Assembly (NCBI RefSeq): GCF_002355435.1 | Contig: NZ_AP017313.1 | Location: 992,001 to 1,056,000 of the forward strand | Source: Mucilaginibacter gotjawali | GTDB lineage: Bacteria > Bacteroidota > Bacteroidia > Sphingobacteriales > Sphingobacteriaceae | Direction: 5' to 3' | Length of the DNA stretch: 64,000 nt | Part shown: one piece after another, positions 8,261 to 16,857 of the stretch | Layout of the letters: each line of letters begins with the position of its first letter | Position numbering within the stretch: the first letter of the stretch is position 1 | The notes under the pieces: model-generated | The model's database searches: none | What the model saw: the letters and a program-made list of their open reading frames with translations, nothing else | What the model was told of the DNA's origin: nothing | Made by a program: the position numbers and the translations under genes

Positions 8261-9268
8261 ATGGAAAAACTACCGGAAAAAATGCGGGCAATGGTATTCG
8301 AAAAACCTGGTGAACCGCTGCACCTTAAAGAGGTGGCTATACCAAAGCCAGGCCCAAACCAGGTATTGGTTAAAGTAATAGCCTGCGGCGTTTGCCGTAC
8401 CGACCTGCATATTCTGGATGGGGAACTGAATAAACCCAAACTGCCGCTAATACCGGGGCACGAAATTGTAGGTTCGGTAATCAAAACGGGCGACCAGGTT
8501 TCGGGGATAAACGCCGGCGATTTAGTGGGCGTACCCTGGGTAGGCTACACCTGCGGGCATTGTAAATACTGCAAAGCCGGGAAAGAGAATTTATGCGAAA
8601 ATGGCGAATTTACAGGCTATACCGTAAACGGCGGCTATGCGGAATACACGGTTGCCGATTACCGGTATTGCTTTCATCTCCCGCTGGCGCATTCAGGGCC
8701 CGAAGCGGCGCCATTGCTTTGCGCCGGGCTCATCGGGTACCGCTCATACCGGATGGCCGATCCTTCGGCGGTTAATATAGGGATGTACGGCTTCGGAGCT
8801 GCAGCCCATATCCTTATCCAGGTGGCCAATCAGCAGGGAAAAAAAGTATTTGCATTTACCCGGCCCGGCGATACGGTTTCGCAGCAGTTTGCGCACAGCC
8901 TAGGCGCCTTTTGGGCAGGGGATACCAGCCAAACGCCGCCCGAACAACTGGATGCGGCTATCCTGTTTGCCCCGGCCGGCGACCTGGTGCCGAAAGCATT
9001 ACAGGTGTCGGATAAAGGCGCGTCCATCATCTGCGGCGGCATTCATATGAGCGACATCCCGTCTTTTTCGTACGATTTGTTATGGGGCGAACGGATCATC
9101 CGCTCGGTTGCCAACCTGACCAGGAACGACGGGCGCGATTTTTTTGAACTATTGAAGAACATTAATGTAAAAACCGAAACAGAATTTTTTAAACTTGAGG
9201 ATGCCAACCAGGCGCTTGATAAACTGCGAAAGGGCGATATTAACGGTGCTGCTGTTTTGATCCCGTAA
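8261..9268 (+). CDS. Zinc-dependent alcohol dehydrogenase (MDR superfamily)
   Basis: The 335-residue medium-chain dehydrogenase has the N-terminal GroES-like domain with catalytic zinc ligands C45 (CGVCRTDLH) and H67-E68 (GHEIVG). The structural zinc lobe has C98, C101, C104 and C112 (CGHCKYCKAGKENLC). The Rossmann domain starts near residue 170, with MYGFGAAAHI in place of the usual GxGGxG, so the nucleotide-binding turn is slightly altered. Substrate specificity is not predictable; relatives oxidise primary alcohols or reduce aldehydes with NAD(P)H. The ATG at 8261 gives the expected N-terminus; the in-frame ATG at 8282 is also possible. The gene stands between a DUF2784 gene and a secreted hydrolase gene. 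Confidence 0.9.
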   Translation: MEKLPEKMRAMVFEKPGEPLHLKEVAIPKPGPNQVLVKVIACGVCRTDLHILDGELNKPKLPLIPGHEIVGSVIKTGDQVSGINAGDLVGVPWVGYTCGHCKYCKAGKENLCENGEFTGYTVNGGYAEYTVADYRYCFHLPLAHSGPEAAPLLCAGLIGYRSYRMADPSAVNIGMYGFGAAAHILIQVANQQGKKVFAFTRPGDTVSQQFAHSLGAFWAGDTSQTPPEQLDAAILFAPAGDLVPKALQVSDKGASIICGGIHMSDIPSFSYDLLWGERIIRSVANLTRNDGRDFFELLKNINVKTETEFFKLEDANQALDKLRKGDINGAAVLIP

Positions 9269-9343
9269 AAGGCTGTCGACCTGAAGCATAAACTTTAAAA
9301 GAAAACCGCTAATTTGCCTTGCATATCCTTTTAAAAATAGAAC

Positions 9344-11539
9344 ATGAATTTAAAGACAATAGGCTTAGTATGCATGTTTACTGCCTTTTTTTGCCAGGGG
9401 GCAACTGCGCAGCCCTTGCCGGTATGGAACAATCCGACCCAAAAAACAAATACCGGCGACTGGCTCATTACCCAACCGGCGGCAAAGGCGCAGGTTTTTA
9501 CCAGCAATAACGGCCGCGGGGTTATCCTGTACAATGGCCTGCTGAAACGGGTTTTCAGGATAAGCCCTAACGTGGCCTGTATTGACTATGAGAATTTAAG
9601 CAACGGCCGCCAGTTGCTGCGTTCGGTTAAAGCCGAAGCCCGGCTAACCATTAACGGGAAGGAGTACAACATAGGCGGCCTATATGGGCAAAAGGAAAAC
9701 GCCTACATCCTGCCTTCGGGATTGGATAAACTGAAGCCCGGTAGCAACGATTTTCAGTTTGTTGATTATACTGTTAATTCCATCGAACCATACCTTGACT
9801 GGAAAACCAGGTTCTGGATCCCCGCCATGCCCAAAGCATCGGGCAAAATGATCTCGTTTAGGTACAAAGCCCAAGCGACCGAACTTGCCGGGCTGGAAGT
9901 AAAGATGAATTATGAGCTGTATGATGGGATCCCGCTGATAGAAAAATCGCTTACTATCGAAAATAAAGGCGGAAAGGTTTTTAAGATCAACCGCGTAGTG
10001 AACGAGGTATTGGGCATGGTGGAAGAGGAAAGCGCCGTAGTGGGCAAGCCGGAGGACATGAAAAAGAACCAGGGTATTTACTTTGAAACCAATTATGCCT
10101 TTAACAATGCCATGCGCTATGCCCTGAGCGACCAGGTTACCCACTGGAAGGTGGATACCGCCTATACTTCGCAGGTAAATTACGACCTGCAGACACCCTG
10201 CCTGTTGGAGATCTACCCGGAGCAGGGTCCGGGCGTGGAGTTACAACCCGGCGGGGTATTTAACTCCGTCCGCACCAATGAATTGCTGATGGATAGTTAC
10301 GATAAGGAGCGGCGTGGGCTTATGGTTCGTAAGATGTATCGGGTCATTGCTCCCTGGACGACTGCCAACCCTATTTTTATGCATTTGGTTAGCAAAAATG
10401 ATGAGGATGTGCGCAGGGCGGTCGACCAGTGTGCTGCCACCGGCTACGAGGCGGTGATCCTGAGTTTTGGCAGCCATTTAAACATGGAGGATACCAGCGC
10501 GGCCAATTTAAAACGATGGAAAGAACTGGCGGATTATGCCCATAGCAAGCGCATCCGGATAGGGGGCTATGATTTGTTTAGTTCGAGGAGGATCAGTGAC
10601 ACAGATGACGTTATCGACCCAAAAACCGGTAAACCCGGCGGTGCGCTGTTTGGCAATGCGCCATGCTTCGGCAGCAAATGGGGACTGGCTTTCAGGGATA
10701 AGATTAAAAAGTTTTTTAACGAAACTGATTTTGATATTTGGGAGAATGACGGCCCGTACCCCGGTGATCTGTGTGCCTCAACCACCCATCCCGGTCATAA
10801 AGGGTTGGATGATTCGCAATGGCAGCAAATGGAGATCCAAAAAGAGCTTTACCACTGGCTAAACAGGCGGGGCATCTACATTAACGCGCCCGACTGGTAT
10901 TTTTTGGATGGTACCAATAAAATAGCCATCGGCTACCGCGAAGTGAATTTTTCGCTGCCGCGGGAGGATCAGAAGATCCTGAACCGGCAAAATATTTACG
11001 ATGGCACCTGGGAAAAAACACCATCGATGGGCTGGGGCTTTGTACCGCTAACCCGTTACCAGGGCGGCGGCCCCGAAGCGGTGCTGGAACCCTTAAGCGG
11101 GCACCTGGATGATTACAAAGCCCTGATGATGGAATATTATGGGTCGGGCGTGCAGGCCTGTTACCGCGGCCCAAGGCTCTACGATACGGAACAAACCAAA
11201 CAAACGGTAATAGGGGTGATCAGCTGGTACAAAAAATACCGGGAGATTCTGAATGCAGACATTATCCACCTGCGCCGTGCCGACGGCAGGGATTGGGACG
11301 GGATATTGCATGTAAACCCTCAGTTAAAAATAAAAGGATTGGCAATGCTGTATAATCCCACCAATAAAGCCATCACCAGGCATATCCAATTACCGCTTTA
11401 TTATACGGGTTTAAAGCTTAGCGCAACCATCCGCCAATTGGAAGGCCCGGCAAAAGTATACCGGTTGAACAGGGATTATAGTGTTGGTATAGCCTGTACT
11501 ATCCCGGCCAATGGGTATACCTGGTTAACGATAGAATAG
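9344..11539 (+). CDS. Secreted glycoside hydrolase-like protein (alpha-galactosidase/clan-D-like fold suspected)
   Basis: The 731-residue protein has a signal peptide (residues 1 to about 22, ending GATAQ). The N-terminal ~300 residues are beta-rich, with repeated carbohydrate-mutarotase-like strands. A central alpha/beta region from about residue 350 to 600 reads as a TIM barrel: MHLVSKNDEDVRRAVDQC, then EAVILSFGSH, RIRIGGYDLF, and FDIWENDGPYPGD, where the acidic residues after strand 4 or so are likely catalytic. The C-terminal ~100 residues resemble a small beta domain. This supersandwich plus barrel layout resembles GH36/GH27-type alpha-galactosidases, but the typical signatures are not clear, so the substrate is unassigned. 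Export to periplasm or beyond fits the polysaccharide-degrading setting (a GH35 gene lies at 13.3 kb). Confidence 0.65.
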   Translation: MNLKTIGLVCMFTAFFCQGATAQPLPVWNNPTQKTNTGDWLITQPAAKAQVFTSNNGRGVILYNGLLKRVFRISPNVACIDYENLSNGRQLLRSVKAEARLTINGKEYNIGGLYGQKENAYILPSGLDKLKPGSNDFQFVDYTVNSIEPYLDWKTRFWIPAMPKASGKMISFRYKAQATELAGLEVKMNYELYDGIPLIEKSLTIENKGGKVFKINRVVNEVLGMVEEESAVVGKPEDMKKNQGIYFETNYAFNNAMRYALSDQVTHWKVDTAYTSQVNYDLQTPCLLEIYPEQGPGVELQPGGVFNSVRTNELLMDSYDKERRGLMVRKMYRVIAPWTTANPIFMHLVSKNDEDVRRAVDQCAATGYEAVILSFGSHLNMEDTSAANLKRWKELADYAHSKRIRIGGYDLFSSRRISDTDDVIDPKTGKPGGALFGNAPCFGSKWGLAFRDKIKKFFNETDFDIWENDGPYPGDLCASTTHPGHKGLDDSQWQQMEIQKELYHWLNRRGIYINAPDWYFLDGTNKIAIGYREVNFSLPREDQKILNRQNIYDGTWEKTPSMGWGFVPLTRYQGGGPEAVLEPLSGHLDDYKALMMEYYGSGVQACYRGPRLYDTEQTKQTVIGVISWYKKYREILNADIIHLRRADGRDWDGILHVNPQLKIKGLAMLYNPTNKAITRHIQLPLYYTGLKLSATIRQLEGPAKVYRLNRDYSVGIACTIPANGYTWLTIE

Positions 11540-11561
11540 GCGTGCAATAAATTTTAAGATT

Positions 11562-11936
11562 TTACAAATGCTGCAAAATAAAATCAGCATCTACTTTTAA
11601 TTCGGTGTACACCGCTTTCAGGAAATCTACATCGGGCTTTTGTTTGCCGTTCAAAATGAGCGAGAGCTTTGCATCACTGATTTTTAGCTTTTTTGCAAGG
11701 CTTTTTTGTTTTAAGCGCATTTCGTACATCTTCATCTCAATCATCCCGGTAAGTGTTTTAGGCGCTTCAACTATATATTTTTGCTGTTCGTATTGCTGTG
11801 CAGCAAGTGCCAGTTGCCTTATTTCTTCCAGCTCCTCTTTCGAAACATTATTGCTTCCTTTAGCCATCAGGCCATCAATTTTAGCCATTACGGTAGTGTA
11901 ATCGCTATCATCATTAATCACTTTATTATGTTCCAT
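11562..11936 (-). CDS. higA: HigA-like antitoxin with helix-turn-helix domain
   Basis: The 124-residue protein has an N-terminal acidic and helical region and a C-terminal Xre/Cro-type HTH at about residues 67-120. The HTH reads MRLKQKSLAKKLKISDAKLS for helices 2-3, with LILNGKQKPDVDFLKAVYTEL closing the domain. In HigBA systems the antitoxin gene follows the toxin gene, binds the toxin, and represses the operon. Here it lies 16 bases downstream of a higB-like reading frame on the same strand. The antitoxin is intact while that toxin frame is interrupted by a stop codon. Confidence 0.85.
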   Translation of the reverse strand: MEHNKVINDDSDYTTVMAKIDGLMAKGSNNVSKEELEEIRQLALAAQQYEQQKYIVEAPKTLTGMIEMKMYEMRLKQKSLAKKLKISDAKLSLILNGKQKPDVDFLKAVYTELKVDADFILQHL

Positions 11937-11952
11937 AATAATAACTGGCTCC

Positions 11953-12249
11953 TTAAACCTGTGAACAATCTTTTAATTTATCATATGCCGCATGGGTGCC
12001 AATAAAACGTACATAAACCGTTCTGAAATCAAAAAATATCATTGCAACCAACCTGTATGTATTTCCTCTTATATTAAAAACATATCTATCATTCCCCACT
12101 GCATCAACTGTGTTAAACATTTTCTTTACGTCATGGTAATTTTACCAATCGGCCATCAGAACTAACCGGTACCAGTTATTTAATGCATCTTCTGCATCGG
12201 CGTGAGCCTCAAAATAAGAACGAAGCGTACCATAACTTATCAAAATCAT
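11953..12249 (-). pseudogene. higB: higB-like mRNA interferase toxin gene interrupted by an in-frame stop
   Basis: Reading leftward from ATG at 12249 gives a 98-codon frame that ends at 11953, the usual HigB_toxin length. The first 35 codons give MILISYGTLRSYFEAH...LNNWYRLV...ADW, then TAA at 12144-12142. After the stop the same frame continues with NYHDVKKMFNTVDAVGN, RYVFNIRGNTYRLVAMI and VRFIGTHAAYDK, which are the conserved HigB strands. Relatives usually carry lysine after the ADW-type tryptophan, so a single AAA to TAA change would explain the stop. No indel is needed. HigB toxins cleave ribosome-bound mRNA. Translation would give only a 35-residue fragment, so the toxin is probably inactive unless there is readthrough or a sequencing error. 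Confidence 0.85.
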
Positions 12250-12428
12250 AGGTGGTAAAGTTTGACAAATATAAAATTTAGATTTATTAAAAACAATTTA
12301 GATTTTCTAAAAAATAGATATTGCATAAAACAGGTAAACCGTTTAACAGGTATAGTGTAATCAGGGTTCATAAAGTAATCGGGTTTAAATTCTTAGTTCT
12401 GCATTAAACCCTTTTATCTATGAATAGC

Positions 12429-13046
12429 TTAGCCCCTGATAGGTGTTTGCACCCGTGTAGTTGGCGTTGTTGCCGCCGTAGCCTGCTTGTTTTCAGTGGC
12501 TTTTAACGTTGCGTATACGCCCGAACTAACGCCCAGCAGAATGAGGTTATTGGCAGAAATAACGGGGATAACATGATCAGGGTTAAAATGACCGCTAAGG
12601 TTGATCAGTACATTGATGATAAACCAGATGCCAAAAACAAGGTTGAACACTACCGTTTGAAAACGATGTACATTTACCCCGTTTTTATCCGATAAAATAT
12701 CGAGGAAGAAATTATCGCCCTGCATATCCTGTGCAAGCCCGCTTATATTAGGATTGGTTTGATCGCTTACATCAATTAAAGTAGCGCCAATGGTAGTTGC
12801 CGAACTGATGCCGAGCAGATAAAGTGTGGACGCATCGAATGTTGGCGCCGTCCCTTTTGAAATAATAATGATACTGATGAAGGACGTAAGTACAATGACC
12901 GTCCACCAGGCTAATTGTACCCGCGAGAAACTGTAAGGGCGGGGCAAAGCAGTCCCATTATCGCGCAGCATAAAATAATACCGGTCGAAAATAAAAACTA
13001 AAGCAAACAGGACAATAAATGTTGCCCAAAAAATTAAATAGTTCAT
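12429..13046 (-). CDS. Polytopic membrane protein of unknown function
   Basis: The 205-residue protein has about five hydrophobic segments (residues ~2-20, 44-63, 73-91, 129-148, 165-183) and a polar Thr/Ala-rich C-terminal tail. The third and fifth segments resemble each other (YLLGISSATTIGATLI and LILLGVSSGVYATLKA), which suggests an internal duplication or a shared structural role. The conserved-looking motif PYSFSRVQLAWWT precedes the second segment. I do not recognise the family. It is transcribed leftward and alone, and the 180 bases downstream separate it from the higBA locus. Confidence 0.65.
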   Translation of the reverse strand: MNYLIFWATFIVLFALVFIFDRYYFMLRDNGTALPRPYSFSRVQLAWWTVIVLTSFISIIIISKGTAPTFDASTLYLLGISSATTIGATLIDVSDQTNPNISGLAQDMQGDNFFLDILSDKNGVNVHRFQTVVFNLVFGIWFIINVLINLSGHFNPDHVIPVISANNLILLGVSSGVYATLKATENKQATAATTPTTRVQTPIRG

Positions 13047-13295
13047 ACGTTGTGATTTTAAAGAAAGGTTAAAGAAGCGGCCTACTCTATGTTCCGTTTT
13101 CGGCTCCCCGGTTTTTTAGGTTTGTTTTCTGATTATTAGCGTTTTAACTGGTTTTAAATATAAAGCTACAAAAAATATAACGGCTAATGCAACTGTCTTT
13201 TTAAGAAAATTTTGCCCTTGTTTTGGGTGGATGAGCGCCGGTATGCCTATATTTAAAGCGTTTATGAAGGCATTGCCTTTTATTAATACGAACTG

Positions 13296-15134
13296 ATGCT
13301 CATGAAAAAACTATTCTGCTCTTTCTTCGCTATAACCTTACTGATTAACATCTGCGTTGCTCAAAAAGCCAAACATACTTTTGCTTTGGGCGATTCCACC
13401 TTTTTGCTGGACGGGAAACCGCTGCAGTTGATCTCGGGCGAGATGCATTGCACCCGGATACCCCGCGCTTACTGGCGCGCGCGCATGAAAATGGCCAAAG
13501 CAATGGGCCTCAACACCATCGGCACCTATGTTTTCTGGAATGCCGAAGAGCCGGAAGAAGGTAAATTTGATTTTACCGGTAATAACGATATCGCCGAATT
13601 TGTCCGCATCGCCAAAGAAGAAGGCTTGTGGGTAGTACTGCGCCCAAGCCCTTATGCCTGTGCCGAATGGGAATTTGGCGGCTATCCGTGGTGGTTATTA
13701 AAGGATAAAACCTTAAAAGTACGCAGCAAGGATCCTAAGTTTTTAAAGTATTACCACGATTATATCATGCAGCTGGGCAAACAACTTTCGCCCTTGCTGG
13801 TAACCAATGGCGGTAATATTTTGATGGTGCAGATAGAAAATGAATACGGCTCGTATAGTGATGACAAAGATTACCTGGACATCAACCGTAAGATCTTCAG
13901 GGAAGGCGGCTTTAGCGGTCTGCTATTTACCTGCGACGGGCCTTCGCAAATGCCGCGGGGTTATTTGCCCGGTTATTTGCCTGCTGTTAATGGCGAGGAT
14001 AACCCGAAAGCGGTAAAAACACTTATCAACAAATACCATAATGGCAAGGGGCCATATTATATTGCCGAATGGTACCCGGGCTGGTTTGACAGCTGGGGCA
14101 GTGCGCACAACCACAGCAATGCCGACGAAGACGCCAGAAAGCTGGATACAGTTTTGGCGGCTGGTATTTCCATCAATTTATACATGTTTCATGGCGGTAC
14201 TACCAGGGGTTTTATGAATGGCGCCAATATGAGCAGGACGGAACCTTATTCGCCCCAAACTTCCAGCTATGATTACGATGCCCCGGTGGATGAAGCCGGA
14301 AATGCGACGGCTAAGTTTTATAAGTTCAGGTCGGTAATAGAAAAGCATTTGCCTGCTGGTGTAAAACTGCCGCCGGTACCGAAAAAAATCAAGACGATCG
14401 CCATTAATAATATTGTATTGAACAGCCAATCTGCCTTATTCAGTAACCTGGGCAAACCTGTAATTGCGGAACACCCATTATGCTTTGAAGATTTGAACCA
14501 GGGATATGGCTTCGTTTTATATCGAACCACGTTAAAAAGCGCTGTTAATGGCTTGCTTAAAATTAAGCAACTGCGTGATTATGCTACCATCTACCTTAAT
14601 GGTAAACGGGTGAGTATTTTAGACAGACGGTTGCGGCAGGACTCTGTACAAATTACAAGTACCGAACCCAACACGGTTTTGGATATTTTGGTTGAAAATA
14701 ACGGCCGTATCAACTATGGTCCTTATTTAACCGACAACCGCCAGGGCATCACAGAAAAAGTAACTTTAAATAACGACGAGTTAACAGGTTGGAAGATGTA
14801 TAAATTCCCCTTCGGCACAACAACCGGGTTTAAATATGCTGCCAATAAGGATACTCATGAATTGCAGCCAGCCTTATACAAAGGCTCATTCACCCTTACC
14901 AAAACCGGCGATACCTTTTTGGATCTGCATGGCTTCGGCAAAGGCTTTGTGTTTTTAAACGGGCATAACCTGGGCAAATACTGGTTCATAGGGCCGCAGC
15001 AAACTTTGTATATCCCTGCATCATGGCTTAAAAAAGGAGTTAATCAGATGGTTGTTTTTGATCAGTTGAAAGGCGGGCATAAAACTATCAAAGCGCTGGA
15101 TCATCCCGTTTTAAACGAGGGGGTGAAACAATGA
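13296..15134 (+). CDS. GH35 beta-galactosidase, secreted
   Basis: The 612-residue enzyme begins with a signal peptide (cleavage near CVAQ, residue 23); ATG codons at 13296 and 13302 are both possible. The GH35 barrel follows with the family strings GEMHCTRIPRAYWRARM, GLNTIGTYVFWN and RPSPYACAEWEFGGYPWWLL. The acid/base is E183 in IENEYGSY and the nucleophile is E258 in YIAEWYPGWF. The C-terminal half has the beta-sandwich domains usual for the family, including a galactose-binding-like jelly roll near the end (GFGKGFVFLNGHNLGKYW). The enzyme removes terminal beta-linked galactose from oligo- or polysaccharides, probably in the periplasm or at the surface. No sugar-utilisation regulator or SusCD pair lies next to it. 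Confidence 0.93.
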   Translation: MLMKKLFCSFFAITLLINICVAQKAKHTFALGDSTFLLDGKPLQLISGEMHCTRIPRAYWRARMKMAKAMGLNTIGTYVFWNAEEPEEGKFDFTGNNDIAEFVRIAKEEGLWVVLRPSPYACAEWEFGGYPWWLLKDKTLKVRSKDPKFLKYYHDYIMQLGKQLSPLLVTNGGNILMVQIENEYGSYSDDKDYLDINRKIFREGGFSGLLFTCDGPSQMPRGYLPGYLPAVNGEDNPKAVKTLINKYHNGKGPYYIAEWYPGWFDSWGSAHNHSNADEDARKLDTVLAAGISINLYMFHGGTTRGFMNGANMSRTEPYSPQTSSYDYDAPVDEAGNATAKFYKFRSVIEKHLPAGVKLPPVPKKIKTIAINNIVLNSQSALFSNLGKPVIAEHPLCFEDLNQGYGFVLYRTTLKSAVNGLLKIKQLRDYATIYLNGKRVSILDRRLRQDSVQITSTEPNTVLDILVENNGRINYGPYLTDNRQGITEKVTLNNDELTGWKMYKFPFGTTTGFKYAANKDTHELQPALYKGSFTLTKTGDTFLDLHGFGKGFVFLNGHNLGKYWFIGPQQTLYIPASWLKKGVNQMVVFDQLKGGHKTIKALDHPVLNEGVKQ

Positions 15135-15206
15135 TTTTTTGGCGGAGTTGGATGATTCAAATTGTCGTTACCTTGGCTAATTGCTTAGCAAACGGAACCT
15201 TCGGAA

Positions 15207-15346
15207 TTTGGCTAAAGCCCTTTTGTCGGTACTTTTCTTTATCCATCGGTTAAAACCGACGGCAATGAATGAGCGAAAAATCTTTTTCATTGCCGTCCCT
15301 TTTAAGGGACGGTCGAGTAAATAAAGAAGGAATGGCTTTAGCCAAA
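15207..15346. repeat. Small palindromic element with TTTGGCTAAAGCC ends
   Basis: tttggctaaagcc at 15207-15219 is mirrored exactly by ggctttagccaaa at 15334-15346. Inside are nested palindromes: tcggttaaaaccga and gccgtcccttttaagggacgg. A related element with the same ends and a related core (gttccttaaaaggaac...gccgtt) is at 45319-45457. This occupies most of the 312-base gap 15135-15446. No gene is seen there. Confidence 0.7.
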
Positions 15347-15446
15347 AATTGCAGACCAAATCATAATTTGATTTTCGACCGCATTCTAATTAACGCAATT
15401 ATTTTTATATTTTTGGGTTAGGCTTAAACAACAACAGTAAGGAATA

Positions 15447-16214
15447 ATGTATTTCCAAAACTATTACTATATCATTGTAGGGCTGCAAATATTTTGCGGC
15501 ATCCATAGTTACCGCAGGGGGACTTTGAGCCGATGGGTATTTTTGATAGCTTTTTTACCCCTCATTGGAAGTTTATATTACCTGTACAGCGAGGTAATCA
15601 ATAATAAAAGTACGTTCCGGCCACTCAATAAACCCACCATTGATATCGGCGCTACAATAAACCCCGGCGGCCGCATCAAAAAACTGGAAGAAGAATTGCA
15701 ATTCACCAACACCTTCGCCAATAAAGTAAAACTGGCGGATGCCTACCTTGCCGCCGGGCAAACGGACAAGGCCATCGACCTATACAGATCGAGCCTGACA
15801 GGCGCTTTTGATGAAAACGAGCACGTAATGGCGCAATTGATCATTGCCTATTATGCGCAGCAGCGCTATGAGGAAGTGATCCCGCTGGCGAAGAAATTAT
15901 ATAAACTGCCGCAGTTTGCCCGGTCAAAAGCGCACCTGCTTTTTGCAAAATCGCTGGAGAATTTAGGGAAGACCGAAGAAGCTGAGGCTGAGTTTAAAGC
16001 CATGAAGGGCCGTTACTCCTATTTCGAACAGCGCTATGAATACGGGCTGTTTTTAATGCGGCAGGAGCGGGATGATGATGCCTGGCAGATTTTTACCGAT
16101 ATGCTTGCCGAAGAACCCCATCTTGGTTCGGTAGAGAAAAAGAGTAACCGGGTTTGGCTTGGCAAAGCCAGGGACGAATTACGAAAAATTACGCCAACAC
16201 AAAAAGCTGTTTAA
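15447..16214 (+). CDS. Membrane-anchored TPR protein
   Basis: The 255-residue protein starts with two membrane segments (about residues 7-20 and 29-48) of the type found at the N-terminus of cardiolipin synthase-like proteins (RWVFLIAFLPLIGSLYYLYS). From about residue 75 it consists of helical TPR-like repeats: KVKLADAYLAAGQTDKAIDL, then AQLIIAYYAQQRYEEVIPLA, and AHLLFAKSLENLGKTEEAEA. The repeats should lie in the cytoplasm or periplasm as a protein-binding platform. No partner gene is adjacent, so its role is unknown. The ATG at 15447 is preceded by aaggaataatg, a reasonable ribosome-binding site. Confidence 0.8.
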   Translation: MYFQNYYYIIVGLQIFCGIHSYRRGTLSRWVFLIAFLPLIGSLYYLYSEVINNKSTFRPLNKPTIDIGATINPGGRIKKLEEELQFTNTFANKVKLADAYLAAGQTDKAIDLYRSSLTGAFDENEHVMAQLIIAYYAQQRYEEVIPLAKKLYKLPQFARSKAHLLFAKSLENLGKTEEAEAEFKAMKGRYSYFEQRYEYGLFLMRQERDDDAWQIFTDMLAEEPHLGSVEKKSNRVWLGKARDELRKITPTQKAV

Positions 16215-16371
16215 ATTTTTCCCGGGTATATTTCAGTTTGATAATAAAAGCTGATATTCCACTTTATTATCCGGGAGTGAATTATTTGTCAACACCCTGA
16301 ATTATTTCGCCAGCTTCAGTTTTCTTTTTTTTTACCTGCGAGGATGCCATTCATATAAAATTCAAATAAAC

Positions 16372-16396
16372 AAAAAAGGCGCTTTGAAGCGCCTTT
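16372..16396 (-). terminator. Rho-independent terminator for the small membrane protein gene
   Basis: On the minus strand AAAGGCGCTT pairs with AAGCGCCTTT around a two-base centre, and the stem is followed directly by a T-run. It lies about 22 bases past the stop codon of the gene at 16418-16753. Confidence 0.8.
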
Positions 16397-16417
16397 GAAT
16401 AACTTTTTGTAATACTA

Positions 16418-16753
16418 TTATCCAAGTATTAAGATCAGCAATAAAATAATGATGATGATAGCGCCTACTGAAAGGTATATACCGCCGCCCATTGCTCTTG
16501 CTTCGCGTTTATCGGCCTTAAGTTCGGTACGTAATTCTTTACGATCCTCTCTTGAAAGCTGCGATTTGTCCATTGCTTTGATTTCGGCAACGCGGGCATT
16601 AATTTCTTGTATGCGGGCCTGCTTTTGTTCAGTTGTCATGGCGGCAATAGCCTCTTTGCTTAAATTGTTATCAGTAAGTGTAGCCGCCTGGCTTGAGAAT
16701 GCAGCTAACATTAATACAAAGGTTGCTGCGATCAGGTAAATTTTCTTTTTCAT
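16418..16753 (-). CDS. Small exported protein with charged coil and C-terminal membrane anchor
   Basis: The 111-residue protein has a signal peptide-like N-terminus (residues 1-23, ending SSQAA). A strongly charged helical middle (about 33-85, rich in Lys/Glu/Arg, for example MTTEQKQARIQEINARVAEI) follows. A hydrophobic segment is at the C-terminus (about residues 92-111, all Ile/Leu/Val). The layout suggests a short coiled coil held at the inner membrane with its bulk outside the cytoplasm. I do not recognise a named family. It has its own terminator and is a single-gene unit. Confidence 0.75.
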   Translation of the reverse strand: MKKKIYLIAATFVLMLAAFSSQAATLTDNNLSKEAIAAMTTEQKQARIQEINARVAEIKAMDKSQLSREDRKELRTELKADKREARAMGGGIYLSVGAIIIIILLLILILG

Positions 16754-16857
16754 GGTTTAATTTTAAAATTCAATTATCAAAAGTGATTATAACAAAATAA
16801 TATTAAATCACCGAAAAATGTTTTAATAAACTAAAATTAATAACTCAGGCAGATTGT

